A stretch of DNA of 64,000 bases from Trinickia mobilis (GTDB lineage Bacteria; Pseudomonadota; Gammaproteobacteria; Burkholderiales; Burkholderiaceae): positions 281,833 through 345,832 of the forward strand of contig NZ_JAFLRF010000005.1 in assembly GCF_017315705.1 (NCBI RefSeq), written 5' to 3'. Below are positions 40,734 to 50,567 of this stretch, one piece after another. Numbering within the stretch: the first letter of the stretch is position 1; each line of letters opens with the position of its first letter. The notes below the pieces were generated by a model that did no database searches, had not been told where the DNA came from, and saw only the letters and a program-made list of their open reading frames with translations. The translations under genes were made by a program, and so were the position numbers.

Positions 40734-41738
40734 CTACCTAATTCGATCGGTAGCCGACGTGGAAAAGCCCGTCGCGCGGCTGCCGGGCGCGGCGCCGCCG
40801 GAGCCGCCGAGCGCCGCGAAATACTCGCGCGCGTTGGCGACATCGCGGGCGATCGCCGCCGTCAGCGTTTCGAGGTCGACGAACTTCTCCTCGTCGCGCA
40901 GCTTCTTCAGGAATTCGACGCGCACGAGTTTGCCATAAGCGTCGCCGTGCCAGTCGAGCAAGTGCACTTCGAGCAGCACGCGGCCGGAATCGTCGACGGT
41001 CGGCCGCAGGCCGAGGCTCGCGACGCCCGGCAGCGGTTCGGGACCGATGCCGTGCACGCGCACGATGAAAATGCCCGAGAGCGCCGGCCGCTTGTGCGCG
41101 ATCGGCAGGTTCAGCGTGGGAAAGCCGAGGTCGCGGCCGAGCTTCAAGCCGTGCACGACGTGCCCGCTGATCACATAGTCGCGGCCGAGCGCCGAGCGTG
41201 CCGTGTCGAGGTCGCCCGCGACGAGCGCCACACGCACGCCGGAGCTGGAAATGCGCACGCCGGACGGGTCGGCGACGGTCGCCATCTGCTCGACGTCGAA
41301 GCCGTATTGCTCGCCGGCGGCCTTCAGCGACGCGAAATCGCCCGCGCGCTTCGCGCCGTAGCGGAAATCGTCGCCGATCATCACCCAGCGCGCGTGCAGC
41401 CCGTTGACGATGATCCGCTCGACGAACGCATCGGGCGTCTGGCTTGCGAACGTGTGATTGAAATGCTCGACGACGACGCGGTCGACGCCGTTTATCCGCA
41501 GCGCTTCGAGCTTGTCGCGCAGCATCGCGATGCGCGGCGGAGCGCCGCCCGGATTGAAGAATTCCCGCGGGTGCGGCTCGAAGGTCATCACGCAGACGGG
41601 CAGGCCGCGCGCGTCCGCCGCCGCGCGCACGTGCGCGAGCAGCGCCTGGTGGCCGCGGTGGACACCGTCGAAGTTGCCGATCGTCAGCGCGCAGGGCGCC
41701 CGGCTTTCGGCATTGGGAAGACCGCGGAAGACTCTCAC
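40734..41738 (-). CDS. ribF: Bifunctional riboflavin kinase / FAD synthetase
   Basis: RibF makes FMN from riboflavin and FAD from FMN. The 334-residue protein has the N-terminal nucleotidyltransferase domain (LTIGNFDGVHRGHQALL, VMTFEPHPREFF, IGDDFRYGAKRAGD, ISSSGVR) and the C-terminal kinase domain (GHVVHGLKLGRDLGFPTLNL, GVASLGLRPTVDDSGRVLLEVHLLDW). A GTG start at 41738 (VRVFRGLPNAES) fits the family; the longer frame upstream is an antisense shadow of purN. It precedes ileS in the same direction (180 bases), matching the ribF-ileS-lspA cluster. Confidence 0.95.
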   Translation of the reverse strand: MRVFRGLPNAESRAPCALTIGNFDGVHRGHQALLAHVRAAADARGLPVCVMTFEPHPREFFNPGGAPPRIAMLRDKLEALRINGVDRVVVEHFNHTFASQTPDAFVERIIVNGLHARWVMIGDDFRYGAKRAGDFASLKAAGEQYGFDVEQMATVADPSGVRISSSGVRVALVAGDLDTARSALGRDYVISGHVVHGLKLGRDLGFPTLNLPIAHKRPALSGIFIVRVHGIGPEPLPGVASLGLRPTVDDSGRVLLEVHLLDWHGDAYGKLVRVEFLKKLRDEEKFVDLETLTAAIARDVANAREYFAALGGSGGAAPGSRATGFSTSATDRIR

Positions 41739-41840
41739 GATAGCGGATGGGGTGGGGCGGCCGAGTGCCGCAAAGCAGAAGATTATAAACGTTCGGGGCA
41801 CATGGCGGCTCTCGCCGCCGGGTTGGCGCTTCCCGAATGA

Positions 41841-41846
41841 TAAAAT
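41841..41846 (+). promoter_or_regulatory. Extended -10-like element abutting purN
   Basis: TGATAAAAT combines an extended TGn with the hexamer TAAAAT (41841-41846), ending six bases before the purN ATG. No Shine-Dalgarno is present, so a leaderless or nearly leaderless transcript is possible. Match is by sequence only. Confidence 0.4.
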
Positions 41847-41852
41847 CCGCGG

Positions 41853-42506
41853 ATGAAAAAAATCGTCATCCTGATTTCCGGGCGAGGCAGCAACATGGAA
41901 GCGATCGTGCGCGCCTGCGCGCACGAAGGCTGGCCGGCGCAAGTCGCCGCCGTGATTGCCAACCGTCCCGACGCTGCGGGTCTCGCGTTCGCGGCGTCGC
42001 ACAGTATTGCCGCGCAAGTGGTCGATCATCGCGCTTATCCGGACCGTGAGCGCTTCGACGCCGCGCTCGCCGCCGCCATCGACAGCTACGAGGCCGACCT
42101 CGTCGTGCTGGCGGGTTTCATGCGTGTGTTGACGCCGGGTTTCGTCGACCGCTACGCCGGGCGGATGCTGAACGTGCATCCGTCGCTGCTGCCGAGCTTT
42201 CCCGGCCTTCATACGCATCGGCAGGCGCTCGACGCGGGCGTGCGGCTGCACGGCGCGACCGTGCACTTCGTCACGTCGCAGCTCGATCACGGGCCGATCG
42301 TCGTGCAGGCGGCGGTGCCGCTCGTCGACGGCGACGATGCCGCGGCGCTCGCCGCGCGCGTGCTGGTTTGCGAACACGTGATCTATCCGCGCGCGGTCCG
42401 CTGGTTCGTCGAGGGGCGGCTCGCGCTCGACGGCTTGCGCGTGACGCTCACGCCGCCTGAACCGCAATGGCTCTTTTCCGACCAACTCGCCGGGGAAACA
42501 ACATGA
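41853..42506 (+). CDS. purN: Phosphoribosylglycinamide formyltransferase
   Basis: PurN transfers formyl from 10-formyl-tetrahydrofolate to GAR in purine synthesis. The 217-residue protein has the expected motifs: ILISGRGSNMEAIV, LAGFMRVLTPGFV with the folate site, NVHPSLLPSFPGLHTHRQAL (catalytic Asn and His), and GATVHFVTSQLDHGPIV with the catalytic Asp. Its stop overlaps the ATG of the RNA methyltransferase gene (ATGA). It is divergent from ribF. Confidence 0.97.
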   Translation: MKKIVILISGRGSNMEAIVRACAHEGWPAQVAAVIANRPDAAGLAFAASHSIAAQVVDHRAYPDRERFDAALAAAIDSYEADLVVLAGFMRVLTPGFVDRYAGRMLNVHPSLLPSFPGLHTHRQALDAGVRLHGATVHFVTSQLDHGPIVVQAAVPLVDGDDAAALAARVLVCEHVIYPRAVRWFVEGRLALDGLRVTLTPPEPQWLFSDQLAGETT

Positions 42507-43861
42507 AGGGGAAGGAAGGAAAAGGGCCCAGCAGGAAGGGGCAAAACGCTCAAAACCGTCCGCACAATGGCGGAGCGGACCGCGCATCGGCGGCCCGTGG
42601 CCCGCGCGTGCACGGCTTCCTGATCGGACAAACCGAGTCGCTCCTGGCGGAGGTCCTGAAGTTCGCCGGCCCCGCCGACGCCACGACGAGCCGCTTTTTC
42701 CGCGCGCATCCGAAGCTCGGCCACAACGAGCGCGGCGTCATCGCCGAAGCGGTGTTCGCCGTGCTGCGCCGGCGCATGGAGTTCGCGCATCTGGCCGAAA
42801 GCGGCAGCGGCAGCCCGGCGCGGCGTCTCGCGCTGCTCGGCCTGATGCAGACGATGGGGCTGTCGGCGCTCAAGCCGTTCGTTTCTCCTGACGAACTCGC
42901 GTGGCTCGAACACGTGTCGAAGATCGATCCGCAGAGCCTGCCCTTGCGCGTGCGCACGAACCTGCCCGAGTGGATCGTCGAGGCGCTTTCCAAGCGCTTC
43001 GAAGCCGACGAGCTCGCTCAGCTCGCCGCCGCGTTGAACTACCCGGCGCCGCTCGATCTGCGCGCGAATCCGATCAAGGCGACCCGCGACCAGGTTCTCG
43101 ACGCGCTGAAAGCGGCCGGCATCGACGCGGGTGCCATGCCGTTCGCGCCGGCGGGCGTGCGCGTCGCCGGCAAGCCTGCGCTCACGAAGCTGCAGGCGTT
43201 CGAAGACGGCTGGATCGAAGTGCAGGACGAGGGCAGCCAACTGCTGTGTTCGCTGGTTGCGCCCAAGCGCGGCGAGATGATCGTCGACTTCTGCGCGGGC
43301 GCGGGCGGCAAGACGCTCGCCCTCGGCGCGATGATGCGCTCGACCGGGCGTTTGTACGCGTTCGACGTGTCCGATCGCCGGCTCGCGAAGCTCAAGCCGC
43401 GTCTCGCGCGAAGCGGCTTGTCGAACGTGAACCCGGTGCTGATCGACAGCGAGCACGACGCGAAGATCAAGCGCCTCGCGGGCAAGATCGACCGCGTGCT
43501 CGTCGACGCGCCGTGCAGCGGCCTCGGCACGCTGCGCCGCAATCCCGACCTGAAATGGCGCCAGACGCCCGAATCGGTCGCCGAGCTCGCGCCCAAGCAG
43601 GCGTCGATCCTGGCGAGCGCCGCGCGGCTCGTCAAGAAGGGCGGCCGTCTCGTCTACGCGACGTGCAGCGTGCTCGAAGCGGAAAACGAAGCGATCGTCG
43701 CGCAGTTCCTCGCCGAGCATCCGGAGTTCGTGCTCGTGCCGGCGGGCACGGTGCTCGCGGAGCAGCGCATCGAGCTGGAAATGGGCGATTACCTGTCGCT
43801 GTGGCCGCATCGCCATGCGACCGACGGCTTCTTTGCCGCGGTGCTCGAACGGCGCGGTTGA
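42503..43861 (+). CDS. RsmB/NOP-family RNA (cytosine-5-)-methyltransferase
   Basis: The 452-residue protein begins with a basic tail (MKGKEGKGPSRKGQ) and a helical RNA-binding region. A class I methyltransferase domain follows: VDFCAGAGGKTLALGAMM (SAM site), VDAPCSGLGTLRRNPDLKW (first catalytic Cys) and YATCSVLEAENEAIV (nucleophile Cys). This is the m5C-forming RsmB/NSUN fold; the exact RNA target is not given by sequence. It is coupled to purN by an ATGA overlap. The next gene, a mechanosensitive channel, lies 46 bases downstream. Confidence 0.93.
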   Translation: MKGKEGKGPSRKGQNAQNRPHNGGADRASAARGPRVHGFLIGQTESLLAEVLKFAGPADATTSRFFRAHPKLGHNERGVIAEAVFAVLRRRMEFAHLAESGSGSPARRLALLGLMQTMGLSALKPFVSPDELAWLEHVSKIDPQSLPLRVRTNLPEWIVEALSKRFEADELAQLAAALNYPAPLDLRANPIKATRDQVLDALKAAGIDAGAMPFAPAGVRVAGKPALTKLQAFEDGWIEVQDEGSQLLCSLVAPKRGEMIVDFCAGAGGKTLALGAMMRSTGRLYAFDVSDRRLAKLKPRLARSGLSNVNPVLIDSEHDAKIKRLAGKIDRVLVDAPCSGLGTLRRNPDLKWRQTPESVAELAPKQASILASAARLVKKGGRLVYATCSVLEAENEAIVAQFLAEHPEFVLVPAGTVLAEQRIELEMGDYLSLWPHRHATDGFFAAVLERRG

Positions 43862-43907
43862 GGCGCGTCGAGCACGTTACGCACGTTAAGCAGCGCGCAG
43901 GCTTCCC

Positions 43908-45230
43908 ATGGCTTTGACTGAAAACCGCATTTTCTCGCACATGCTGGGCGGCTTCGTCCGCGATTTCGGCCAGCCGGTGATGATCTGGCAGTCCGGCGCG
44001 CTCGTCGGCGCGCTGATCGTGGCGTGGTTTCTCGCGCGCGTCGTGCGCCGCAAGCTCGATCTGCGCCGGCAGACACGCTACCAAGCGCTGCGCTTCGGCG
44101 CCGAGAGCCTCAACAAAGCGATCTTTCCGCTCTTGGGCGGCGTGCTCGTCTGGTCGATCGAGGAGGTGCTCGACAACTACATGTCGACGTCGCTGCTCGA
44201 GCTCGCGGTCGTGCCGCTCTTCGGCATCGCACTGATCTACCTCCTGTTCTTCATCGGGCGGCGCGTGTTCAGCAGCGACGGGCAGACGCACGCGTGGCTC
44301 TTCGTCGCCGAGAAGATCGTGTCGGTGCTCGTCTGGATCGGCATGGTGCTGACCGTGCTGGGCATCCAGGACGACGTGATCCACTGGATGGGCAGCGTGC
44401 GCTTCCATATCGCGAACGCGCGCATGACGCTCCTGTCGCTCGCGACGGGCATCCTCTGGGTCTGCGTGACGCTGATCGTCGCGATGTGGCTCGGCGCCGC
44501 GCTCGAAGACCGCGTCATGCGGGCAAGTTCGATCGATGCGAACCTCAAGGTGGTGCTGGCGCGTGTGGGGCGGGCGTTGCTCGTGCTCGCGGCGGTGCTG
44601 ATTAGCCTGTCGCTCGTCGGCATCGACATCACGGTGCTCGGCGTGTTCGGCGGCGCGCTCGGCGTCGGTCTCGGCTTCGGCCTGCAGAAGATCGCGAGCA
44701 ACTACGTGTCGGGCTTCATCATCCTGATCGACCGCTCGCTGCGCATCGGTGACACGATCAATGTCGCCGGGCTGCAGGGCATGGTGACGCAGATCCGCAC
44801 GCGCTACACGACGGTGCGCGGCCTCGACGGCATCGAAACGCTGATTCCGAACGAGAAGCTCATCACCGACGTCGTGCAGAACCACTCGTCGTTCCTGACG
44901 CGCGGCTACGCGAAAGCGGCGGTGCAGGTGGCGTACGAGTCGGACCTCGAACACGTGCTGCTGCTGCTCGCCGATGCGGCGAAGGACGTCGAGCGCGTGC
45001 TGCAGGACCCGGCGCCCACGCCGTACCTGGTCGGCTTCGGCGCGGACGGCATCGACCTCGAACTCGGCTTCTGGATCGAAGAGGCGGCCAAGGGCACGGC
45101 GGGCGTGCGCTCGCAGGTGAACCGCAACATCTGGCGCCTGTTTGCCGCGCACGGTGTGTCGATTCCGTATGCGCAGCGGGAAGTGCGGATCATCGGCGGG
45201 GTTCCGGAAGGCTTCGCAAAAATGGGGTAA
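43908..45230 (+). CDS. MscS-family mechanosensitive ion channel
   Basis: The 440-residue membrane protein has about five N-terminal hydrophobic segments. The MscS pore helix and beta-domain follow: LGVFGGALGVGLGFGLQKIASNYVSGFIILIDRSLRIGD, then TTVRGLDGIETLIPNEKLIT, and a C-terminal mixed alpha/beta region. MscS channels release solutes during osmotic down-shock. It is larger than E. coli MscS (286), matching medium-length relatives with extra TM helices. It is probably cotranscribed with purN and the methyltransferase. Confidence 0.92.
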   Translation: MALTENRIFSHMLGGFVRDFGQPVMIWQSGALVGALIVAWFLARVVRRKLDLRRQTRYQALRFGAESLNKAIFPLLGGVLVWSIEEVLDNYMSTSLLELAVVPLFGIALIYLLFFIGRRVFSSDGQTHAWLFVAEKIVSVLVWIGMVLTVLGIQDDVIHWMGSVRFHIANARMTLLSLATGILWVCVTLIVAMWLGAALEDRVMRASSIDANLKVVLARVGRALLVLAAVLISLSLVGIDITVLGVFGGALGVGLGFGLQKIASNYVSGFIILIDRSLRIGDTINVAGLQGMVTQIRTRYTTVRGLDGIETLIPNEKLITDVVQNHSSFLTRGYAKAAVQVAYESDLEHVLLLLADAAKDVERVLQDPAPTPYLVGFGADGIDLELGFWIEEAAKGTAGVRSQVNRNIWRLFAAHGVSIPYAQREVRIIGGVPEGFAKMG

Positions 45231-45393
45231 ATGACCGATTCCGCGGAGGGCGAGGCGGCGCGCGGCTTGTAAAGGAGTCGCACTGCATGGTGCCAGAACC
45301 GGCTGTCGTTTTTTGACGACGCGTCGACCGCCGGCAAGCGCACAGATAAAAAAATCTCCATTTGTTACAAACACTTGGACCCGGCGAGGTAAA

Positions 45394-45480
45394 ATGCCGT
45401 CCAACCTCGCCGTATGCTTTCACTTTCTTGACATCCGCCCGGCGGATGTTTCTCGATCCACGGACACACTGCCTTGCTGA
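45394..45480 (+). CDS. Possible 28-residue leader peptide overlapping the desaturase start
   Basis: ATG at 45394, with GAGGT just upstream, opens a 28-codon frame (MPSNLAVCFHFLDIRPADV...). Its TGA at 45478 overlaps the TTG start of the desaturase (45474) by seven bases. The desaturase itself has no Shine-Dalgarno, so re-initiation after this peptide is a reasonable model. A caveat is that TAAAAT at the leader's ATG could instead be a -10 element. Confidence 0.35.
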   Translation: MPSNLAVCFHFLDIRPADVSRSTDTLPC

Positions 45481-46670
45481 ATTCCCTGTTCGATTTCCTC
45501 GCGAATGGCCTGCTTCACTTCACGTGGTGGCAAATTGTGCTGTTTGCGCTTGTCGTCACGCACCTCACGATCATCGGCGTCACGGTCTATCTGCACCGCT
45601 GTCAGGCGCACCGCGCGCTCGACCTGCACCCGGCTGCAAGCCATTTCTTCCGTTTCTGGCTGTGGATGACGACCGGCATGCTGACCGGCCAGTGGGCGGC
45701 GATCCATCGCAAGCATCACGCGAAGTGCGAAACCGAGGAAGATCCGCACAGCCCGCAAACGCGCGGCATCTGGAAGGTGCTGCTCGAAGGCGCCGAGCTC
45801 TATCGCGCCGAAGCGAAGAACGAAGAAACGATGCGCCGCTTCAGCCACGGCACGCCGAATGACTGGATCGAGCGCAATCTGTACACGCGGTACCCCATCC
45901 TCGGGATCAGCATCATGATGGTGATCGACGTCGCGCTGTTCGGCATCGTCGGCCTGTCCGTGTGGGCCGTGCAGATGATCTGGATTCCGTTCTGGGCGGC
46001 GGGCGTCGTCAACGGCCTCGCGCACTTCTGGGGCTACCGCAACTTCAACTCGACCGACGCCAGCACGAACATTTTCCCGTGGGGCATCATCATCGGCGGC
46101 GAAGAGCTGCACAACAATCACCACACGTATGCGACGTCGGCGAAGCTCTCGAACAAGTGGTTCGAGTTCGATATCGGCTGGATGTACATCCGCATCCTGT
46201 CGGCGCTCAAGCTCGCGAAGGTGAAGAAGGTCGCGCCTACGCCGCGTCTGTCGGAAGGCAAGCTCGTGCTCGATCAGGAGACGCTGCAGGCCGTCTTGTC
46301 GAATCGCTATGAAGTGATGGCGCGCTACGCGAAGACCGTCAAGCGGGCGTACCGCCAGGAACTGGCGCGCTTGAAGGAAGTGGGCGCGCGAGAGAAGTAC
46401 CTCGTGATGCGCAACGCGCGCAAGTGGTTCCACAAGGACGAATCGGGCCTGGACGAACCGCAGAAGCGTCAACTGCCGGAGATTTTCGCGAATAGCCAAA
46501 AGCTGCGCACGTTCATCGAGCTGCGCAACGACCTGACCGCGATCTGGGAGCGCTCGAATGTCTCGCGCGAACAGTTACTCGTGCAATTGCAAGATTGGTG
46601 TCATCGAGCAGAACAAAGCGGCATCAAGGCCCTGCAGGAATTCGCGATGCGCCTGCGGCGCTACGCCTGA
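45474..46670 (+). CDS. Membrane fatty acid (acyl-CoA) desaturase with ISL3-transposase-like C-terminal tail
   Basis: The 398-residue protein is an integral-membrane di-iron desaturase. It has the three His boxes HRCQAH (41-46), HRKHH (78-82) and HNNHH (213-217), with hydrophobic segments between. It introduces a double bond into acyl chains. Residues of about 270-398 are not typical of desaturases. They resemble the C-terminal end of ISL3-type transposases: [20 protein letters not shown], then [15 protein letters not shown], and a final [19 protein letters not shown] helix. The start is a TTG at 45474, the only option before an in-frame stop. A terminator follows. Confidence 0.88.
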   Translation: MLNSLFDFLANGLLHFTWWQIVLFALVVTHLTIIGVTVYLHRCQAHRALDLHPAASHFFRFWLWMTTGMLTGQWAAIHRKHHAKCETEEDPHSPQTRGIWKVLLEGAELYRAEAKNEETMRRFSHGTPNDWIERNLYTRYPILGISIMMVIDVALFGIVGLSVWAVQMIWIPFWAAGVVNGLAHFWGYRNFNSTDASTNIFPWGIIIGGEELHNNHHTYATSAKLSNKWFEFDIGWMYIRILSALKLAKVKKVAPTPRLSEGKLVLDQETLQAVLSNRYEVMARYAKTVKRAYRQELARLKEVGAREKYLVMRNARKWFHKDESGLDEPQKRQLPEIFANSQKLRTFIELRNDLTAIWERSNVSREQLLVQLQDWCHRAEQSGIKALQEFAMRLRRYA

Positions 46671-46702
46671 TCGCGAAATCCATTAAAATTTCGCTACGTC
46701 AC

Positions 46703-46732
46703 AAAACCCCGCGCTGGCGGGGTTTTTCTTTT
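46703..46732 (+). terminator. Rho-independent terminator after the desaturase gene
   Basis: AAAACCCCGC and GCGGGGTTTTT arms are followed by TCTTTTT, upstream of nadA. Confidence 0.9.
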
Positions 46733-46795
46733 TCGGCTTCCAAATCGCGCTATATACGGGATTGGATGCCAGTGGGTAGGGCTGAGGAGATGATG

Positions 46796-47944
46796 ATGGA
46801 ATCAGCGGTCAAAACCGTCGAGTTCGACCAGCCGCTCGTCGCCGGGGGCGACATGGGCGCGACTTGCGGTGTCGGCCACGGGTGGGCGAAGGTGCCCGCC
46901 GTGCCGTCGGCGGGGGAGCGCGTTGCGTTGAAGGCGCGGATTCGCTCGTTGCTGGCGCGCGAAAAAGCGGTGCTCGTCGCGCATTACTACGTCGATCCGG
47001 AGCTTCAGGAGCTCGCCGATGAAACCGGCGGCTGTGTTGCCGATTCGCTCGAAATGGCCCGCTTCGGGCGCGATCACGATGCGCAAACGCTTGTCGTCGC
47101 AGGTGTGCGCTTCATGGGCGAGACGGCGAAGATCCTGAGTCCGAACAAACGCATCCTGATGCCGGACCTCGACGCGACATGCTCGCTCGACCTCGGTTGC
47201 CCGGCCGACGAATTCTCCGCGTTCTGCGACGCGCATCCCGATCGCGCGGTGGTGGTCTACGCGAATACGAGCGCTGCAGTGAAGGCGCGCGCCGACTGGA
47301 TGGTGACGTCGTCGATCGGCCTCGAGATCGTCGCCGATCTGCACGCACGCGGCGAAAAGATCCTGTGGGCGCCGGACCGGCACCTCGGCAGCTATATCCA
47401 GAAGAAGACCGGCGCGGACATGCTGCTGTGGCAGGGCTCGTGCCTCGTGCACGATGAGTTCAAGGGCATCGAGCTCGATCTGCTGCGCGCCGAGTATCCG
47501 CGTGCGAAGGTGCTCGTGCATCCGGAGTCGCCGGAAAGCGTGGTTGCGCAGGCCGATGTCGTCGGGTCGACGACGCAGTTGATCGACGCGGCGCAGAAGC
47601 TCGACGCGACGCATTTCATTGTCGCCACCGATCTCGGCATCCTGCACAAGATGCGGCTCGCTGCACCCGGCAAGACGTTCATCGAGGCGCCGACGGCCGG
47701 TAACAGCGCGACCTGCAAGAGCTGCGCGCACTGCCCATGGATGGCGATGAACGGTCTCGCGAATCTCGCCGAGGTGCTCGAGCGCGGGCATAACGAGATC
47801 CACGTCGACCCAGCGATCGGCGAGCGGGCGCGTCTGCCGATCGACCGCATGCTCGAATTCGCCGCGGCGCGCAAGAAACGCGTTCAGGCAAGCGGCGATC
47901 TCGCGCGCGATACGGCGCTGTTTGCGAATGTGGGGGCGGCGTAA
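46796..47944 (+). CDS. nadA: Quinolinate synthase A
   Basis: NadA condenses iminoaspartate with dihydroxyacetone phosphate to quinolinate using an oxygen-sensitive 4Fe-4S cluster. The 382-residue protein has [15 protein letters not shown] and [12 protein letters not shown]. Candidate cluster Cys lie in [26 protein letters not shown] and [13 protein letters not shown]. Three ATG codons occur in a row; GAGGAG at 46784-46789 best suits the third (46796), though 46790 is possible. Its TAA shares a base with the nadC ATG. With nadC and convergent nadB it completes de novo NAD synthesis to nicotinate mononucleotide. Confidence 0.97.
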   Translation: MESAVKTVEFDQPLVAGGDMGATCGVGHGWAKVPAVPSAGERVALKARIRSLLAREKAVLVAHYYVDPELQELADETGGCVADSLEMARFGRDHDAQTLVVAGVRFMGETAKILSPNKRILMPDLDATCSLDLGCPADEFSAFCDAHPDRAVVVYANTSAAVKARADWMVTSSIGLEIVADLHARGEKILWAPDRHLGSYIQKKTGADMLLWQGSCLVHDEFKGIELDLLRAEYPRAKVLVHPESPESVVAQADVVGSTTQLIDAAQKLDATHFIVATDLGILHKMRLAAPGKTFIEAPTAGNSATCKSCAHCPWMAMNGLANLAEVLERGHNEIHVDPAIGERARLPIDRMLEFAAARKKRVQASGDLARDTALFANVGAA

Positions 47945-48843
47945 TGGAGGGCTCGGAATTGACGCCGGTCGATGCGGTGTCGCCGCTTTTCGAAGAAATC
48001 CGCGCGCAATACGGCGCCGCGTTCGACGCGGCGCTCGCGCGCAATGTCACCGATGCGCTCGCCGAGGACGTCGGCAGCGGAGACCGCACCGGACGCCTCG
48101 TGCCGGCTGGCGAGCTGCGCGATGCCCGCATCATCGTCCGTGAAGAGGCGGTGCTGTGCGGCGTGCTGTGGTTTACCGAAGTGATGCGCCAGGTCGACCC
48201 GGCGATCGCGGTGCGGTGGCACTATCGCGAAGGCGACCTCATGGGCGCGAATACGCCGGTGTGCGAACTGCGCGGCCCATCGCGGTCGTTGCTTACCGCC
48301 GAGCGCAATGGGCTCAACTTCCTGCAATTGCTGTCGGGTGTGGCGAGCGCGACGCGCCGCTACGTCGATGCCGTCGCCGGGACGCGCGCGCGCATCGTCG
48401 ACACGCGCAAGACGCTGCCGGGGTTGCGTCTCGCGCAGAAATACGCGGTGCGCGTGGGTGGCGGCGCAAACCAGCGGCTCGCGCTGTACGACGGAATTCT
48501 GATCAAGGAAAACCATATCGCCGCGGCGGGCGGCGTCGGGCCCGCGATGAATGCGGCCTTGGCGCTCGACGCCGGCGTGCCGATCCAGATCGAAGTCGAG
48601 ACGCTCGAACAACTCGAAACGGCCCTGGCTCATCGCGCCGAGTCGATCTTGCTCGACAACTTTTCGTTCGGCGCGATGCGCGACGCCGTTCGTTTGACGG
48701 CTGGACGTGCGCTGCTCGAAGCGTCGGGCGGCGTCAATCTCGATACCGTGCGGACGATCGGGGAAACGGGCGTCGACCGCATCTCGATCGGCTCACTGAC
48801 GAAGGACGTGCGGGCCACCGATTATTCGATGCGTATCGTTTAA
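47944..48843 (+). CDS. nadC: Nicotinate-nucleotide pyrophosphorylase (quinolinate phosphoribosyltransferase)
   Basis: NadC converts quinolinate and PRPP to nicotinate mononucleotide. The 299-residue protein has LAEDVGSGDRTG, the N-domain LMGANTPVCELRGP, RIVDTRKTLPGLRLAQKYAVRVGGG with Arg/Lys active-site residues, LIKENHIAAAGG and EVETLEQLETAL. The C-terminal LEASGGVNLDTVRTIGETGVDRISIG ends the barrel. It overlaps nadA by one base (TAATG), so the two are coupled. Confidence 0.97.
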   Translation: MEGSELTPVDAVSPLFEEIRAQYGAAFDAALARNVTDALAEDVGSGDRTGRLVPAGELRDARIIVREEAVLCGVLWFTEVMRQVDPAIAVRWHYREGDLMGANTPVCELRGPSRSLLTAERNGLNFLQLLSGVASATRRYVDAVAGTRARIVDTRKTLPGLRLAQKYAVRVGGGANQRLALYDGILIKENHIAAAGGVGPAMNAALALDAGVPIQIEVETLEQLETALAHRAESILLDNFSFGAMRDAVRLTAGRALLEASGGVNLDTVRTIGETGVDRISIGSLTKDVRATDYSMRIV

Positions 48844-48885
48844 CGCATTGGGGCCGTGCACCGCGATCGTTGCTGTGCTGACCGC

Positions 48886-50484
48886 TCAAACCTTCCGATT
48901 GCGCACGTGTTCCGGCGTGAGCACGGTCGGCAGCGCTTTCGGCAACGCGGTCGGCCAGTCGCGGCTATAGTGCAGCCCGCGACTTTCGCGTCGCGACCTC
49001 GCGCTCTCGACGATTAGCGACGCCACGTCGACAAGGTTGCGCAATTCGAGGAGATCGCGGCTTACCTTGAAGTTCGCGTAGTACTCGTGGATCTCGTCCC
49101 GCAGCATCGCGATGCGGTGCTTCGCGCGCGCGAGCCGCTTGTCGGTGCGCACGATGCCTACGTAGTTCCACATCAAGCGCCGCAACTCGTCCCAGTTGTG
49201 CGCGACGACAACCTCCTCGTCCGGGTCCGACACGCGGCTTTCGTCCCAGTCCGGCAGTGGCGCGTGAGCGGCAGCGCCGAAGCCTTCCTTTTGAATCGCC
49301 GCTGCAGCCGAGCGGCCGATCACGATGCATTCGAGCAGCGAGTTGCTCGCGAGCCGGTTGGCGCCGTGCAGCCCGGTGCACGACGTCTCGCCGACCGCAT
49401 ACAGTCCGGCCAGGTCAGTGCGCCCCGTCAGATCGGTGACGACGCCGCCGCACGTGTAGTGTGCGGCGGGCACGACTGGAATCGGATCTTTCGTGATGTC
49501 GATGCCGAACTCGAGGCAGCGCGCGAGGATCGTCGGGAAATGCGTGCGGAGGAAGGCTTCGGGCTGGTGGCTGATGTCGAGATAGACGCAGTCGATCCCG
49601 CGTTTCTTGATCTCGAAGTCGATCGCGCGCGCGACGATATCGCGCGGCGCGAGTTCGGCTCGCTCGTCGTGGCTCGGCATGAAGCGCGTCCCGTCGGGCA
49701 GCTTGAGAAGGCCGCCTTCGCCGCGCACGGCTTCGGAAATCAGGAACGACTTCGCGTACGGGTGAAACAGGCACGTCGGATGGAACTGGATGAACTCCAT
49801 GTTCGATACGCGGCAACCCGCGCGCCATGCCATCGCGATGCCGTCTCCGGTCGCGGTGTCGGGGTTCGTCGTGTACAGATAGACTTTGCCGGCGCCGCCG
49901 GTTGCCAGCACCGTATGCGGCGCTTCGATCGTGACCGTGCGGCCATTCGCCAGATCGAGCGCATAGAGCCCGTGGCAGCGCCGGCCCGGCAGGCCGAGGC
50001 GGTCGGAGGTGATGAGATCGATCGCGTAGTGATCTTCGAGCAGCGTGATGTTCGGATGCCGGCGCACTTGTTCGCTCAACGTCGCGACCACGGCGTGACC
50101 GGTCGCGTCCGCCGCGTGGATGATGCGCCGATGGCTGTGGCCGCCTTCGCGCGTCAAATGGAAGCCGAGTTCGGCTGCGTCGTCCTTCGTAAAGGGCACG
50201 CCTTGCTCGATCAGCCATTCGATCGCCGAGCGCCCGTGCTCGACGATGAAGCGCGTCGCCGCTTCGTCGCACAGGCCGCCGCCGGCAACGAGCGTGTCCT
50301 GCACGTGGTTTTCGATGCTGTCCGCCGAATCGAGCACCGCAGCAATGCCGCCTTGCGCCCAGTCGCTCGCGCCTTCGGTCATCGATCGCTTGGCGACGAC
50401 CGCCACGCGGCGCGTGTCCGCCAGATTCAGCGCGACCGATAGCCCCGCCAGCCCGCTGCCTACGATCACGACGTCGAAATTCAT
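48886..50484 (-). CDS. nadB: L-aspartate oxidase
   Basis: NadB oxidises L-aspartate to iminoaspartate, the first step of de novo NAD synthesis. The 532-residue flavoprotein has the N-terminal FAD motif [17 protein letters not shown], the [12 protein letters not shown] loop and the active-site region [17 protein letters not shown]. It also has [26 protein letters not shown] and [15 protein letters not shown], which distinguish it from succinate dehydrogenase flavoproteins. It converges with nadA-nadC. Its start overlaps a repeat-derived leader peptide (ATGA), and the repeat supplies its GGAGG ribosome site. Confidence 0.97.
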   Translation of the reverse strand: MNFDVVIVGSGLAGLSVALNLADTRRVAVVAKRSMTEGASDWAQGGIAAVLDSADSIENHVQDTLVAGGGLCDEAATRFIVEHGRSAIEWLIEQGVPFTKDDAAELGFHLTREGGHSHRRIIHAADATGHAVVATLSEQVRRHPNITLLEDHYAIDLITSDRLGLPGRRCHGLYALDLANGRTVTIEAPHTVLATGGAGKVYLYTTNPDTATGDGIAMAWRAGCRVSNMEFIQFHPTCLFHPYAKSFLISEAVRGEGGLLKLPDGTRFMPSHDERAELAPRDIVARAIDFEIKKRGIDCVYLDISHQPEAFLRTHFPTILARCLEFGIDITKDPIPVVPAAHYTCGGVVTDLTGRTDLAGLYAVGETSCTGLHGANRLASNSLLECIVIGRSAAAAIQKEGFGAAAHAPLPDWDESRVSDPDEEVVVAHNWDELRRLMWNYVGIVRTDKRLARAKHRIAMLRDEIHEYYANFKVSRDLLELRNLVDVASLIVESARSRRESRGLHYSRDWPTALPKALPTVLTPEHVRNRKV

Positions 50485-50567
50485 GATGCCTCCCGCTGGG
50501 CCGCCCCAAGGGAGGCATCAGCCCCCTTGGGGGGCAGCGAACGATAGTGAGCGTGGGGGTAGTTCAT
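50481..50567 (-). CDS. Repeat-borne leader peptide (28 codons) overlapping the nadB start
   Basis: ATG at 50567, with AGGGA upstream, opens a 28-codon frame starting [15 protein letters not shown] and ending QREAS. Its TGA overlaps the nadB ATG. It corresponds to the leader at 14640-14759 before the aldo/keto reductase: same first residues apart from His/Tyr changes, same EAS end, same overlap and same GGAGGCATC just before the start. The middle differs in length. Translation and function are inference from this conservation. Confidence 0.55.
   Translation of the reverse strand: MNYPHAHYRSLPPKGADASLGAAQREAS

Noticed and set aside
41739..42587. Long N-terminal extension of ribF
   Set aside because: It is antisense to purN and lacks family similarity; the GTG at 41738 gives the normal RibF start.
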